This document shows, in pieces, positions 1 to 10,595 of a DNA stretch of 64,000 nt. The stretch is from Tricholomella constricta (Eukaryota; Basidiomycota; Agaricomycetes; Agaricales; Lyophyllaceae). The position numbers and the translations under genes were made by a program. The notes below the pieces were generated by a model. It worked only from the letters and a program-made list of their open reading frames with translations. It had not been told where the DNA came from and ran no database searches. The first letter of the stretch is position 1. Each line of letters starts with the position of its first letter. Location: assembly GCA_013368375.1 (NCBI GenBank), contig JAACJP010000070.1, positions 32,278-96,277 on the forward strand, read 5' to 3'.

Positions 1-164
1 TGAAGCCACCCTGGCCGCGGTGTGACCTTCAATTGTGACAATGTGCAGGCACACCGCGGTGCCCTGGCTGCAATATGAGTTCCTAGAGATAATGTAGTAT
101 GCCGCGGTGTCGCTTCAAATTTCTTGGTCAAAAACTTGGTCTGTATTCAAATCTTCAAATATTG

Positions 165-3100
165 CTACTGAATGACAAGTGTGAGGTATGCAGTGTTCAC
201 CCTTTTAAATTGTTCCTCTGCTGAAGATGCAAGGCGGTACCACATAGCTGCCTTTCGCTTGGCATAGGCAGCTGCACCGGCTTTACTCGCAGCATCCGCG
301 GCATTGCCGCGGTCTTTCCAAGTTTTCATCTGATGAAGGAAATACCGTGTAGTCCAGGTCATTTCATATCCCACTAATATGTACTCCTCATTCCAGCGAT
401 GCTTTTGAGCGCGTGCACGTAAGAAATGGACCCTTTGATCTATTGGTGAAGAGTGAATTTAGTAACATTGCCGCGGCTAGGTGACGTCCAGTATGACACC
501 TACATTCCAAAAGAGCTTCAGGACTGTCAGAGGCCTGGCTGCCAGTTTGCCAAATCCAAGACAACCGAAGTGTTGTGGAACCAGGTATGTTAGGATCCAA
601 TATGGCTGTGCTAGCCTTGATGTGCTCTCTGAGTAAGATTTTGTACTTGTCCAATGTAGCTTCATCTGCGTGAAGGCGAACCATAGCAGCTCTGCACTTC
701 CCATATGACTGACAAAGGGTATTGAGAGTGGTGTTGAGCTTGACGATGGTGACACGGGAGCGTGTACGAACAGCCTTCCGCGGAGCAATACGCATAACAT
801 GAGAGTATAGGAATGACTTCTCGGCAATGCTTTCCCGGAGGTTCGTCAGCAACTTCTCTGCTTGCAGCTTGCGAAATTTCAATTCAAGGCTTGCCAGAGG
901 GGAGATGATTGCAGAATTGTTGACCGAGGGCAGGAAGAGGGGGGTCCTTTCAGGTTCAATGACTGGGTCATCTGCCTCAGCAGGGTTGGCTCTACCCGCG
1001 GCATTGGTTGTGGTTGGGCCACTCCCCACGGCTCCTGCTCGGCCACTGCCACCATTTCGTGCCGCGGTATTCATCTCGCCACTCCCGCCATTTGGTGCCG
1101 CGGTATTTGGTGCCGCGGTATTCATCTCACCTCTTTCCGTTGCACCTGCCGCCCCTTCCCCTTGGTCACCCTGTCCTTCTATCTCATCATCTTCCAGGTA
1201 ATCAAACATGTCATCGGGAGGGTCATCTGGAATGACTGGGGTTGAATGATGATGTCCCGTGCGGGCTTGCAATGCTGTGAAGACGTTAATCTGCGTATGC
1301 AGACGTGCTCTTTCAGCCTCCACTGCCTTGCGGTCCTCTTCCCGCGGCTCCCGCACCAACCTCTTCACTTTATTCTGAAGGCTAGTCCTGGCACATCAGG
1401 TCAGAATGATGTTCAACATAAAATGCAAAAGACTAACTGCTGCTCTTGAAGGTCAATTCCTAGCTGGATCCACTGTTCTTCAAGTGTTAAGCATTCCATG
1501 ACCTCTGGTGACTCTTCACGGGGTTCGATGGCTGTAGTGCGTGCCTTCAGAATGTCCATGGCCTTGGGATCGTTAAGCCTTTCCCTCTCCGCTTCTTCAA
1601 TCTCTGCAACCCACTCAGCAATCTGCTCAACCGGAACTCCATTACACATTTGATCATAATATAGGTCGGCACTTTCCCTGGTTTCAGTAGCTCGACGGAA
1701 TCTCGAACATAATGCCGCGGCTAGAGAAATATTAGGAGTCAACACATGACCGCGGCATACAACACACCGCGGTAAGACCATTATTACTCACACATGTCAA
1801 GCAACTTCTTCCAATTTGAATCATTCATGTGGTCGTCCAGAATTTCTGCCCGATGGGCCAAAGTAGCTGTCCTAGTCATGGGGGAGACGGTGTTAAGGAC
1901 GGCCCATAAGCTCTCTAGGATTTCTCCAGCAACAACCGCGGCACCAGGGATGAAAGATGATGCAAAGCGGAAGAAACAGTCAGGCTTGTGGCCATGGACA
2001 TGCATAAGGCCAATAGCGCGGTCAATTATCATTTGAGGGGGAAGGGAGGGTCCGATGCGATCATCAAGGTGGATGATGTACTGGCAAACGATGTCGTAGA
2101 TAAAAAGAAGCACCTCGATGTCAGTCATATTGGTTGTTTTGATTGCCTGTAGAAGAGACCAGTCTACATTCTTTTGTTGCTCGCCAGCATAAAGGTTAGC
2201 AAGGCTGTTGGGTGCAAAGCAACCATGACGGGCGCATGCAACGGCAACAATCCCCGTCACATCACAAGCCTTGGAAGTCAGCAATGCTTGTTCCAAAACA
2301 CGAAATTGGTTTTCACATGGGGCTTTCTGCCGCGGACAAGGTAATCAGTGCCGCGGCGATGCATAACCAAATAGACTTACAGTGAGTTTGTTGAATGCTG
2401 TCTTCAAAAACTCATGATAATCCTCCCTCTCGGCCATCATTCCTCCCCCCTCTGATAACCATACATCAGCCGCGGCGTTTGGCTGGCGAACATGGTCTGC
2501 TTTGAAATTTCCATCTGCTACAAAAGACCGAATGTAGACTTTCCTGTGTTCCAATCTGTTAAAATGCTTAACTTTATGGAAGAAATCAGGTGGAAGTACC
2601 TGTTCTGGTCAGATTTCCAGTCAGTGGGTAGATTGACCTCGGGCTGAGGGCATGCGGGGCAAAAAATTGCAAGATCACCCGCGACAGGGTTCATTGGATC
2701 ATCTTTCTCATGTCCATAGCCAGCCCACTTTATTTTCTTCAACCACCTCCAGGAACGAGAAAGCCTCCGCAGTTCACGATAAAAATTATCAATGTCCGCG
2801 CTGTTCGTCGCCGCGGCCGTTGCACGACTAAGTTTTTGCCAATACTGAAAAGCTGATGCTTTACATTCCAGGTTTGCCAATCGATAGTCATCCAAAACGC
2901 CAGCTGTGAAGAGTGTTGTGTACCGAGTGAATGTTGTGGGTATCAAGCGGGCATGCATTAGGTCAATAGTGACCATTGACTGGCCATGGCAAGTGCAGAA
3001 GACCAGAGGGATGTAGTGGATTCCGTTGATGTGCACAACGCGAACATAGTTATTGTTCAGTCCATCATGCCGCGGCCCAAGGACAGAACTAACATTTCTG

Positions 3101-4310
3101 TCCGGTGGATCCAAGAATTCCTCGTCCAGGTCATCGTCCTCGATGTCCTCTGGTGTCTCTTGAGTGTCACGACCTTCCATGTCATCTTCCAAGTCGTCAC
3201 CCATTTTTCGCCCACCTCTGAGGTGAAATAACTCATCCAGACGCGCTATATACTCTTCATCAGTGGCTGGGCCGTCATCCGCCAAGTCCGTGTCTTCAAA
3301 TGCCGCGGCCGCGGCATTAGATGCCGCGGAGCCGGAAGCATTCATGTCCAAATCATATGCCGCTAATCCAGACTCAGCCACTTGTCCTAAGTCCGTGTCT
3401 TCAAATGCCGCTGATCCAGAATCGCATGCCGCGGCCGCGGTATCGGGCACCGCGGCATCGTTTTCCATAGTGTCAACTTCCATGACACTCTCCGCGGTGT
3501 ACTGATGGTGTGGCGCAAGGCCTTCTTCCTCTGTGATAGGAGCTTCCGCCGATGTCCCTGTTGAATGACCTTGCTGTGGCTTAGAGCCCCGCTGGGATAT
3601 GGTGTTCTGGTCCATGATATCTTTCTGGGTTTGAAAGGTCTCCAGACGGGTGCGCTGAAACTGAAGTTGGGAGCAGAACTGTTCCCCGGATGAGTGGGGG
3701 ACGATAATGTACGCCCCAACCTCCCACAGTCGTGCTGTACGGAAGTATTGCCCATTCCAGCACTCAATCTTATGCAGGGGATTGTCTCGGTGATTGATCC
3801 GCATACAGTGGCGGCAGAGTATGCGGGGGCTGGTACAGTCCTGACACCGCCATCGAGCATAATTTTTGTGGGGACAGTCTGGGCAAGGGTGCTTTTCTTG
3901 CATAGTCTCTCTAGCCAGTAGACCTTGCAGCATCTCAGGAGCATGGTCAACAAACTCCTGTAGGTAGTTGGCTTGTGTCTGTTCACCAATCATTGTCAAA
4001 GCAATAATGGAAAGCAACAGTAGTTTACCTTTGTCCGACGAATGGGCACTGGTATTTCTATGTCATCATTGAAATGACTTCCTCCATTATCAGGATCTAC
4101 TGGAACTTGGGTTGAGCCAATGGGCACTGGCATGCGTGGAAAGGCACTGGGAATAGGGATAATTGGCCTTGACTGCAAAGGAACCATTGTTGATTCCACA
4201 ACATCACCTCGAGCAGTAGTCCGTATGGATGTATGAACATCCAGGCCACCCTGCACCCGATCAGTCTGTCTAAGGATGGGATCCTTTTTGGTGCGTTTGC
4301 GCTTGAGCAT
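165..4310 (-). CDS. KDZ-family transposase with CxC2-like cysteine cluster
   Basis: Seven exons read on the minus strand: 4310-4029, 3978-2600, 2555-2391, 2336-1792, 1720-1438, 1387-504 and 439-165. All have GT-AG borders, and the summed length is an exact multiple of three (about 1,270 aa), so the gene looks intact. Exon 2 holds the cysteine cluster that accompanies KDZ transposases (CPDC, CQDC, CRHC and following His/Cys, about 3,800-3,900) and a second Cys/His patch starting FCTCHGQ. Exons 3-4 carry the RNase-H-like core: FVADGNF, ACARHGCF, YDIVCQY, HVHGHKPDCF and GEILESLW, with the last Glu a likely catalytic residue, then LAHRAEILDDHMNDSNWKK. The C-terminal part has the family's SWIWQ and EMTWTTRYFLHQ blocks. 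Expected role is cut-and-paste transposition in the nucleus. The start was chosen at the Met before a basic LKRKRTKK stretch. CCGCGG lies in exons and introns, once directly at a splice acceptor (1,720). Confidence 0.9.
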
Positions 4311-4646
4311 GGTAAGGAAAGAGGGTTGACAGAGAAAGCCTGGTGATGGCTGATAATCTTCACAATGATCTTGAATCACCCCATGTCATCTCCTCATGGC
4401 ATTGAACCTCCTCATGGCATTGAACCTCCTCATGGCATTGAACTCTGTACACATGACCTCCCTGCAGACACATGTACTGCCTTGCTTGCTACACATGTCC
4501 TGTCGGACCCCGGCCAGATGTTAATCAAAGCGATGGATTTGTTTGCGCAGTGTCAGCTGGCCGCGGATCAAATTTCTAACTTGACCCGAGAACCAACCTC
4601 ATGTTTGTTGTCCCATTTTGGTCATTCCTTTCCACTACACTCTCAC
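4311..4646. promoter_or_regulatory. Shared promoter region of the divergent KDZ / 699-aa gene pair
   Basis: About 336 bp separate the two divergent start codons, so it probably holds both promoters. It contains a short tandem repeat of an 18-bp unit (catggcattgaacctcct and variants, about 4,394-4,441) and one CCGCGG at 4,561. No clear TATA box was identified. Confidence 0.5.
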
Positions 4647-7007
4647 ATGTCAGCCAACGAAGCCGAGGCACCAAAGACCATCAGAAAACAAAGTGCCTAT
4701 TCAAGAGAGGAGCGTGATGTCCTTAACAAGTACAAGGACGAGTACCGGGGAGAGCCAGATGCAGCCAAGAGAGCCAAGATTTTTACATCCAAGGTGCTTG
4801 TTGACATTTTCAACTACTGGAGCTTGCAAAAGAAGGATCCCCAAACGGACGAAGCTTCACAAAAAGCAGTAAAGGTACACTATGCACCATTCAACCCATA
4901 ATCATTTGCTAAACTGCCCACAGCAACTTGCCAATTGGGTGAAGAACAACTGGAGGGTGTACCCGGACTTCAAGAAATCTATGGGGGAATTGAACATCAC
5001 CCTCCGACATGTGGTCATGCGCACTAAGCGCGACGCAATCCATGATGAACTGGAGCACATACTGGGTGTGGACGACCTTGACCCAGCATGCCCCGAGGCA
5101 TTTCAGCAGCGGAACAAGGCCATTTCCAATGTCATCAAAAACCTGGCCCCTGATGAACGCCAAGCATTGGAAACGACAGCTCAGGAGTGGAGTAGAAAGG
5201 GATATCCACAGGAGGAAAGGCCAAAGTAAGTGTCACCGCGGCGGGCGGCGCACGCCGCGGCCCCGACGCCGCGGCTATCGTTATGAGGCTAACACTTGCC
5301 CTGCCCACAGAATTGCAGATAAACATGGCTTCACACGGGTGGAAGATGTGGACAAACGGCGGTGGCGGGAAATGGGAATGGTTTCCCTTACATTTGTTGC
5401 ATGGACCAACAGTGAAGGGCACCTTTGTGTGCGCACGTAAGTAATTTTTCACATTGCATAACTGTCCGCGGCCTGACGTTCCGCGGCGTAGTCACGACAA
5501 AATTGCTCACAACATGGGCGCCGTGTATAAGAAGTTTACAGAAACCTTTCCTACCTTGATTCAAGACTGCAAAGTCAAGCTTATGGATTATGTGGTTGCT
5601 GTACAGCAGTCACTTGACCCCATCCCCCTAAACCCTCTCGAGGCCGCGCAGCCCAACATCCAAGTGAAGATACATGAGGACGGTTTTCCGATCTTACCAT
5701 CTCCGGATGACACTCCAAAAACTCACAACGATCTTGAAATGATCGTACGTTACTATCTGAATTACCATTACAGTATGTTGTTGTCCATTGCTGTGTTGAC
5801 TCTCTGACATACTCCTTTAGTGCTTGCCTCTGGCCGTACAAAAAACTCGACACCATTCAAGGCTGTGGAGGCAGAGTGCGCCAAATTTATTGCCGCGGAA
5901 TATCTTCCCGCGGGACAGAGAATTTGTGATCCACGCAACATTCGATTCAAGGAATTAGAATCGCTCCTTGACTTTTGGTACCAGCGCCAGGAGGAACATG
6001 GTCATTCTTCTGCATTCCGGTGGTCCTCTTACCTGAACACCAAGAAGGAGAGGGTTGCAGCAGTATATGGAGAACGAAAGGATTTGGAGGCCGCGGCAGA
6101 ACGAAAACAGGCAATCAGGAAGAAGAAGAGGAAAGATAAACAAAGGATGCATATTGACCCTTTGTTGGAAGGGTTGACATCTATGCCCCCGTTGCCAGCC
6201 AGCGAAAACACCGGAGCGGACCGCGGCAGTCCAGGCCGCGGCGAAATGGAACCAGGGGAGACTGCAGTCAGTCCCAGATCACAGCAACCTAACACCAGCC
6301 CAAACACCGGAGCGGACCGCGGCAGTCAAGGCCGCGGCGAAATTGAAACAGCCACACAATTCAATACCAGATCACAGCCACCTAACACTGAGGCAGCCAG
6401 CCCAAATATCGGTGCGGACCGCGGCAGTCGAGGCCGCGGCGAAATGTCACCAGATGAGGATATGACTGTTGGGGTAGACCAAGGCATGTCTGGGCACCAC
6501 AACCAGGAGGCTAATTTCAATGCAGCACACAAGGACACTCCTCAAGTCCAAAGTGTACTTGTAGACGATGATACCATGCGCAAGCTCATGGCCCGTGGCT
6601 TTGCAGGACAATACCCAATCAATGGCCCTGCAGACGGACCACCAAAGTACCGCGTGCCTGAGACTGCACTAGAGCTATTGAAGCAGGATAATCCCACCAC
6701 ACCCATAAATGAACCTTCAGCATCAAGGTCTCCAACCCCTCAACTATCCAGCACTACACCGGCATCACAAAAGCGAAAGCGCGATGAAGCTCATACGATG
6801 GGAACTAAGAAGTCAAGGAGCACTCAGAGGCTGTTAGATGAGGCGCAGCAGATTCTAGAGGGGTCCAGTAGGAGATCGACAAGGCAGCAGGATGCCATGG
6901 CAGTTACATCAAGGGCAGCAACACGGTCCGCGGCAGCGCGGGCCGCGGCACCCAAGCCCGCGGTAACAAGGTCCACAAAAGTCAAAGCAGATAAACGTAG
7001 ACGTTAG
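4647..7007 (+). CDS. KDZ-element accessory protein, 699 aa, function unknown
   Basis: Five exons: 4647-4874, 4924-5225, 5311-5436, 5492-5748 and 5821-7007, with GT-AG borders and a total of 2,100 nt (699 aa plus stop), so the frame is intact. The N-terminal half is globular and starts with a Lys/Arg-rich helical block (YSREERDVLNKYKDEYR). A motif around HNMGAVYKKF follows, then FKAVEAECAKFIAAEYLP and a basic segment (RKKKRKDKQR). The C-terminal third is low complexity and ends in an Ala/Lys/Arg tail. Three near-identical copies of a module NTGADRGSxGRGE (about 6,205-6,445) are each coded by a pair of CCGCGG-containing sequences. I recognise this as a type of hypothetical protein seen beside transposons in Agaricomycetes, but no enzymatic or DNA-binding domain is evident. 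Divergent transcription from the transposase suggests shared regulation and a helper role. Confidence 0.8.
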
Positions 7008-7399
7008 AGGGAAGCTAGTCAAATATCTACACATAATAGTATGCATGCTTATCAACCAGTCTGTTATGATTTAGAAATGTATCTGTGGTGATGGGCAGCA
7101 ATGCTTGTGCCGCGGCATCATTGATGTGCCGCAGCATTATAGCATTGCGGCACCTTCAATGACATTGGCACACGTCATTCACACTTCATTTGTTCAACAC
7201 TTGAGTGCAAGAAAAATTTTTGATTATCTACAGCTGTAACTAGTATATGTACAGTGTAGCTCTGGATGTTAGCTTTTTGTTATCTACAATTGTCTGAGGT
7301 ATATATCTACAATTGTCTGAGGTATATAGAATAGCTATTGTATACAATCAAGAAAGCAGGTGTCAAAAAACAATGTAAAAAAGGGCGTCCGCGGAGTGT
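7008..7399. other. Convergent intergenic spacer with a 23-bp tandem duplication
   Basis: Separates two genes that end toward each other. It contains a perfect head-to-tail duplication of a 23-bp unit (7282-7304 and 7305-7327, starting atctacaattgtctgaggta), one CCGCGG near 7,112, and a diverged relative of it (gccgcagc) about 15-20 bp downstream. No gene is visible. Confidence 0.7.
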
Positions 7400-9744
7400 T
7401 CAATTGAGGCGCGGTTTTTTCGCCGCGGCCTCATCCAAATCGTCATCTGCCTTCCGCTTTTCACCATCTGTGCTGATGGGAGCCTTGCTACGCGTCCGGT
7501 GAAGTGGCTCACCATCTTGATCCATAGGTGCCGGTGTGCGGCTACGTGACCGTGAGCGACGAGTTGTAGCGGTTGGAGGGGGAGCTAGGTGTTCAGTCTC
7601 CGGGGTTGGCGAAGTCACTTGGAGGGTAGGCGGCAAAGGTGGGGGAGGGCTGTCCGGCACATGTGGAAAGGGCGAGGGGGATGGCGACGGTGGTGGTGGT
7701 GATGGTGATGGTGGTGGTGGTGGTGGTGGTGGTGGCAGGGTGGTGGTTGGTTGGGGCGGGGACACCGGTGCTGGGAAGTCAGCCGCGGCATGCATGTCCG
7801 CGGTGTCCATGTCCATGGGGCTCGCCGCGGCGTGAAGGTCGTCAGACTCCTCAGTACCAAGAGGCTGCTCACCACCTTCTGCGCCGTCTCCCGCCGCGGC
7901 ATCGACGTTGTTGGGGGGGGGAAGCTACTGCCGCGGCATCAACGTTGGGGGAAGACTCACCCTCCGTCTCACTTGCCTCCTGCATCACCACCCTCTTTCT
8001 AAACACCCGGCACTCCATAGAGTCCACTCGGTCTGTCAGGACCGCAATGGATGCTGACATCCGGCGGACCGCCTCTGTCAACACTCCAACCCGTCGAGAC
8101 ATCTTCCCGAGAGCCTCAGAGTGACCCTCCCTCCCTTCCTCCAGCTGCTCAATCTTGGACACCTGGGCAGTGACCTCAGAACGGAGGTTTGCGGTGTCCT
8201 CATCCATGGCGTCGGCAAAGTCTTCCAGCTCACGCACTGTCCCCTTGATCGATCTGATGGCGGACGACATGTCGTCGTTGTTTACCGCGGCATCAGGGGT
8301 CGGGGCCACCGCGGTGACGGGAGGAACAGTGGCCGCGGTGGGGGGAGGAACAGTGGCCGCGGTGGGGGGAGCGGTGGGAGCGCCAGGAGTGGGGGCCGCG
8401 GCCTTGCGAGATGCTTTCCCTACTCTTAATTAGCTTTGAAACTGAAATACAAATTTTTACACTTACTTGGTTTGCTGGGCCCAGCCACCGGGACCTCATC
8501 ACCCACCACTCTTGAAGTCCCAGCTGACTTCTTCCTCAAGGGGCCATACGTGCAGTGCCTCTTCTTGTCACGGCAAGCTTGACATGCCGTGGCTCCGGAT
8601 GCTTGCTTCTTGCATTCTTGATTGAAGCGAACGCAGTTACTGCAGGGCGGGTGGTAGACTGTCGGGTCGAAGGGGGTGGGGGCTGTTCTCCGGGCACCAG
8701 CAGGGTCAGCATCTGAGTCGACTTCCATGTAAGTCGTCTCCCCACCGCTGTCTGCTCCCAGTGCGGTGAAGGAGGCCGCGGTCGACGAGTTGATGGGCTC
8801 CCCCACAGTGATGGTCGTCTTGTGGGGGGTGTGGGGGGGTGCGGGTGCCTTTTGCTTACCCTTGTCCTTCTTGGTGGCCTTGGGTTTGGGAGCGCGGGCC
8901 TTTGCCACCGCGGCCGCGGCCTCCTCCTCTCTCTTCCGCACCGCAGCCTCCTCCTCTCTCTTCCGCACCGCGGCCTCCTCCTCTCTCTTCCGCACCGCGG
9001 CCTCCTCCTCTCTTTTCCTCGCCTCCCCTCTTTTCCTCGCCTCCTCCCTTTTGCGCGCCGCGGCCTCCTCCACTTCTTTCTGTGCCGCCGCGGCCTCTTC
9101 TCTCTTCCGTGCCTCCAGTTCCCTCTTTGCCTTCTTGCTCGCCCTCTTCTCTTCCTGCTCCCTCACCCTCTTCTCTTCCTCCTCCCTCACCCTCCTCTCT
9201 TCCCGCTCCCTCACCGCAGCCTCCTTCATTCGTGCCGCGGCCTCCGCCTTGGTCTTTCTTGCCGCGGCCGCGTCCTTTTCTGCTTCGGCCTTCCTTTTTG
9301 CCACCTTCTTTGCGACAATGTCATCAGCGACAAGGCTTGCCGCGGTCCCCGCCTGGACCTTTGATGACCCCTCACCCCTGTCCTCCTTCTCCTCCACCAC
9401 GGTGACCCGCTTCTTGAACTCCGCAGCCTGCGTCCGGTACGCGGCGAGGTGCTCAGCAAACTTCTCGGTCTCACGAGAGACCTTTTGAAGCAGCTTGAGC
9501 GTGAGCCCAAAGAACGAGCTGTTGAATAGCTTGATTGTTTGGGGGTCTCGGATGCCGGAGACGCGTATGTAGAAGTCCTTCTGCTCAAATATTCAATAAT
9601 TGGAAAAGAAAAAAAAAATTAAAAAGCGATGCTTACCGAGTCCTTGTAGATGGCGACGAACTCATCGCGCATCCCAGCCTTTACGGCCTTGAGGAGCCTC
9701 CGGTCAGTCGCAGCGAGGGTGGTTTGAACGGCGGAAGAATCCAT
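7400..9744 (-). CDS. Zn2Cys6-type cluster protein with charged coiled coil, KDZ-element cargo (one apparent frameshift)
   Basis: Three exons on the minus strand: 9744-9637, 9580-8467 and 8422-7400. The N-terminus (LLKAVKAGMRDEFVAIYKDS) leads into a long Glu/Lys/Arg/Ala coiled-coil region with repeated EEEAAVRKRE blocks (about 9,250-8,900). A six-cysteine cluster with spacing C-x2-C-x6-C-x9-C-x2-C-x6-C follows (8,552-8,646, starting CSNC), which fits the fungal Zn(II)2Cys6 pattern. A second coiled-coil segment and a Pro-rich, Ser/Arg-rich tail with a basic end (KKPRLN) come last. Total length exceeds a multiple of three by one base; the shift maps to a run of nine C (plus-strand G, about 7,913-7,921) inside a duplicated segment that itself contains CCGCGG. 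Eight C would restore one frame of about 747 aa. Zn2Cys6 proteins usually bind CGG triplets; whether this one binds the element is inference. Confidence 0.7.
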
Positions 9745-9934
9745 CAAAGTTAATGTAAGGTGATCGGGTGGAAGAGGGTGCGCGGTGCGGGGGAAGTTGT
9801 GGTTGGGAAGAGAGAGAGGCGGTGAAATTTTTTTCAACATCAGTCACATGACCTTATCTCATCAATCCATCGATCAAACAAATTCACATAAAGTGCTTGG
9901 TCTCGGTCTTCAAAATCAATCAACTCCCCCCATT

Positions 9935-10595
9935 ATGAACAACGAAGCCTCTGAAGGACACCGCGGTGAGAACCCCCGCGGTGCCAATTCCTCCCGTGTT
10001 GTGCAGTCCAGCACCGCGGCACCTCCCACTGGCTATTCTGTCATTGCCACTGAAAACGGGGACTATCTGGTGCCAAAGTTCCTCGTTCCTGTGACCGAAC
10101 GTGCACTCATGGTCCAGCCAATGGACTCAACCTTTCCTGCTGGGGTGAGCCCAATTGAAAGCTTTTCTTTCTGCACACCACTCTGAATAATGCATTTTAG
10201 CCCTTGCCACACACAGAGGGCAAGTGCCATTTCCTAGCCCATGGAAATATCATGATACCTCCAGATCCAGTGGGTTTCAAATGATATGGGTTGAATACAT
10301 ACTAATATAGTTACAGCCCTTGACTGGCCGTGAGGCCTTGCAACTTCACGCAGAGGTCCTGGCATACCAACAGCAATATGGCGGAACATATGCCGCGGCA
10401 TCGCGCCAGCTTTATTTGGCAGAAGTTGCAAAGCTTGAAAGTGTGGCCGCGGCACACAATGCCTTCAGTAATCTGCGTTCTCAAATCGATGGTCCACAGT
10501 CAGGTAACATGATAGACAAAAAGGGAAAGGGAAAGGACAGAGAAAAGGACGAGAGGCCAAAACCCAAAGCTAAGAAGGGAAAGAGGGCAAAATAG
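9935..10595 (+). CDS. Small KDZ-element protein, 162 aa, function unknown
   Basis: Two exons, 9935-10144 and 10317-10595, joined by a 172-bp GT-AG intron; both exon lengths are multiples of three. The product starts MNNEASEGHRGENPRG and has a short conserved-looking middle (GYSVIATENGDYLVPKFLVP). A helical block follows (REALQLHAEVLAYQQQYGG then AAASRQLYLAEVAKLE), then a strongly basic Lys-rich tail (KGKGKDREKDERPKPKAKKG) that could act as a nuclear signal or contact nucleic acid. It is transcribed divergently from the Zn2Cys6 gene, with 190 bp between start codons. No known domain is recognised. CCGCGG occurs in both exons. Confidence 0.7.

Noticed and set aside
7536..8124. Gly/Val-rich plus-strand proteins near 7.7 kb
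   Set aside because: They are reverse readings of the Pro-rich tail of the minus-strand gene and of a simple ggt/tgg repeat.
8766..9488. Ser/Ala/Pro-rich proteins on the plus strand opposite the Zn2Cys6 gene
   Set aside because: They are antisense shadows of the Lys/Glu/Ala coiled-coil coding; no start context, introns or conserved features support them.
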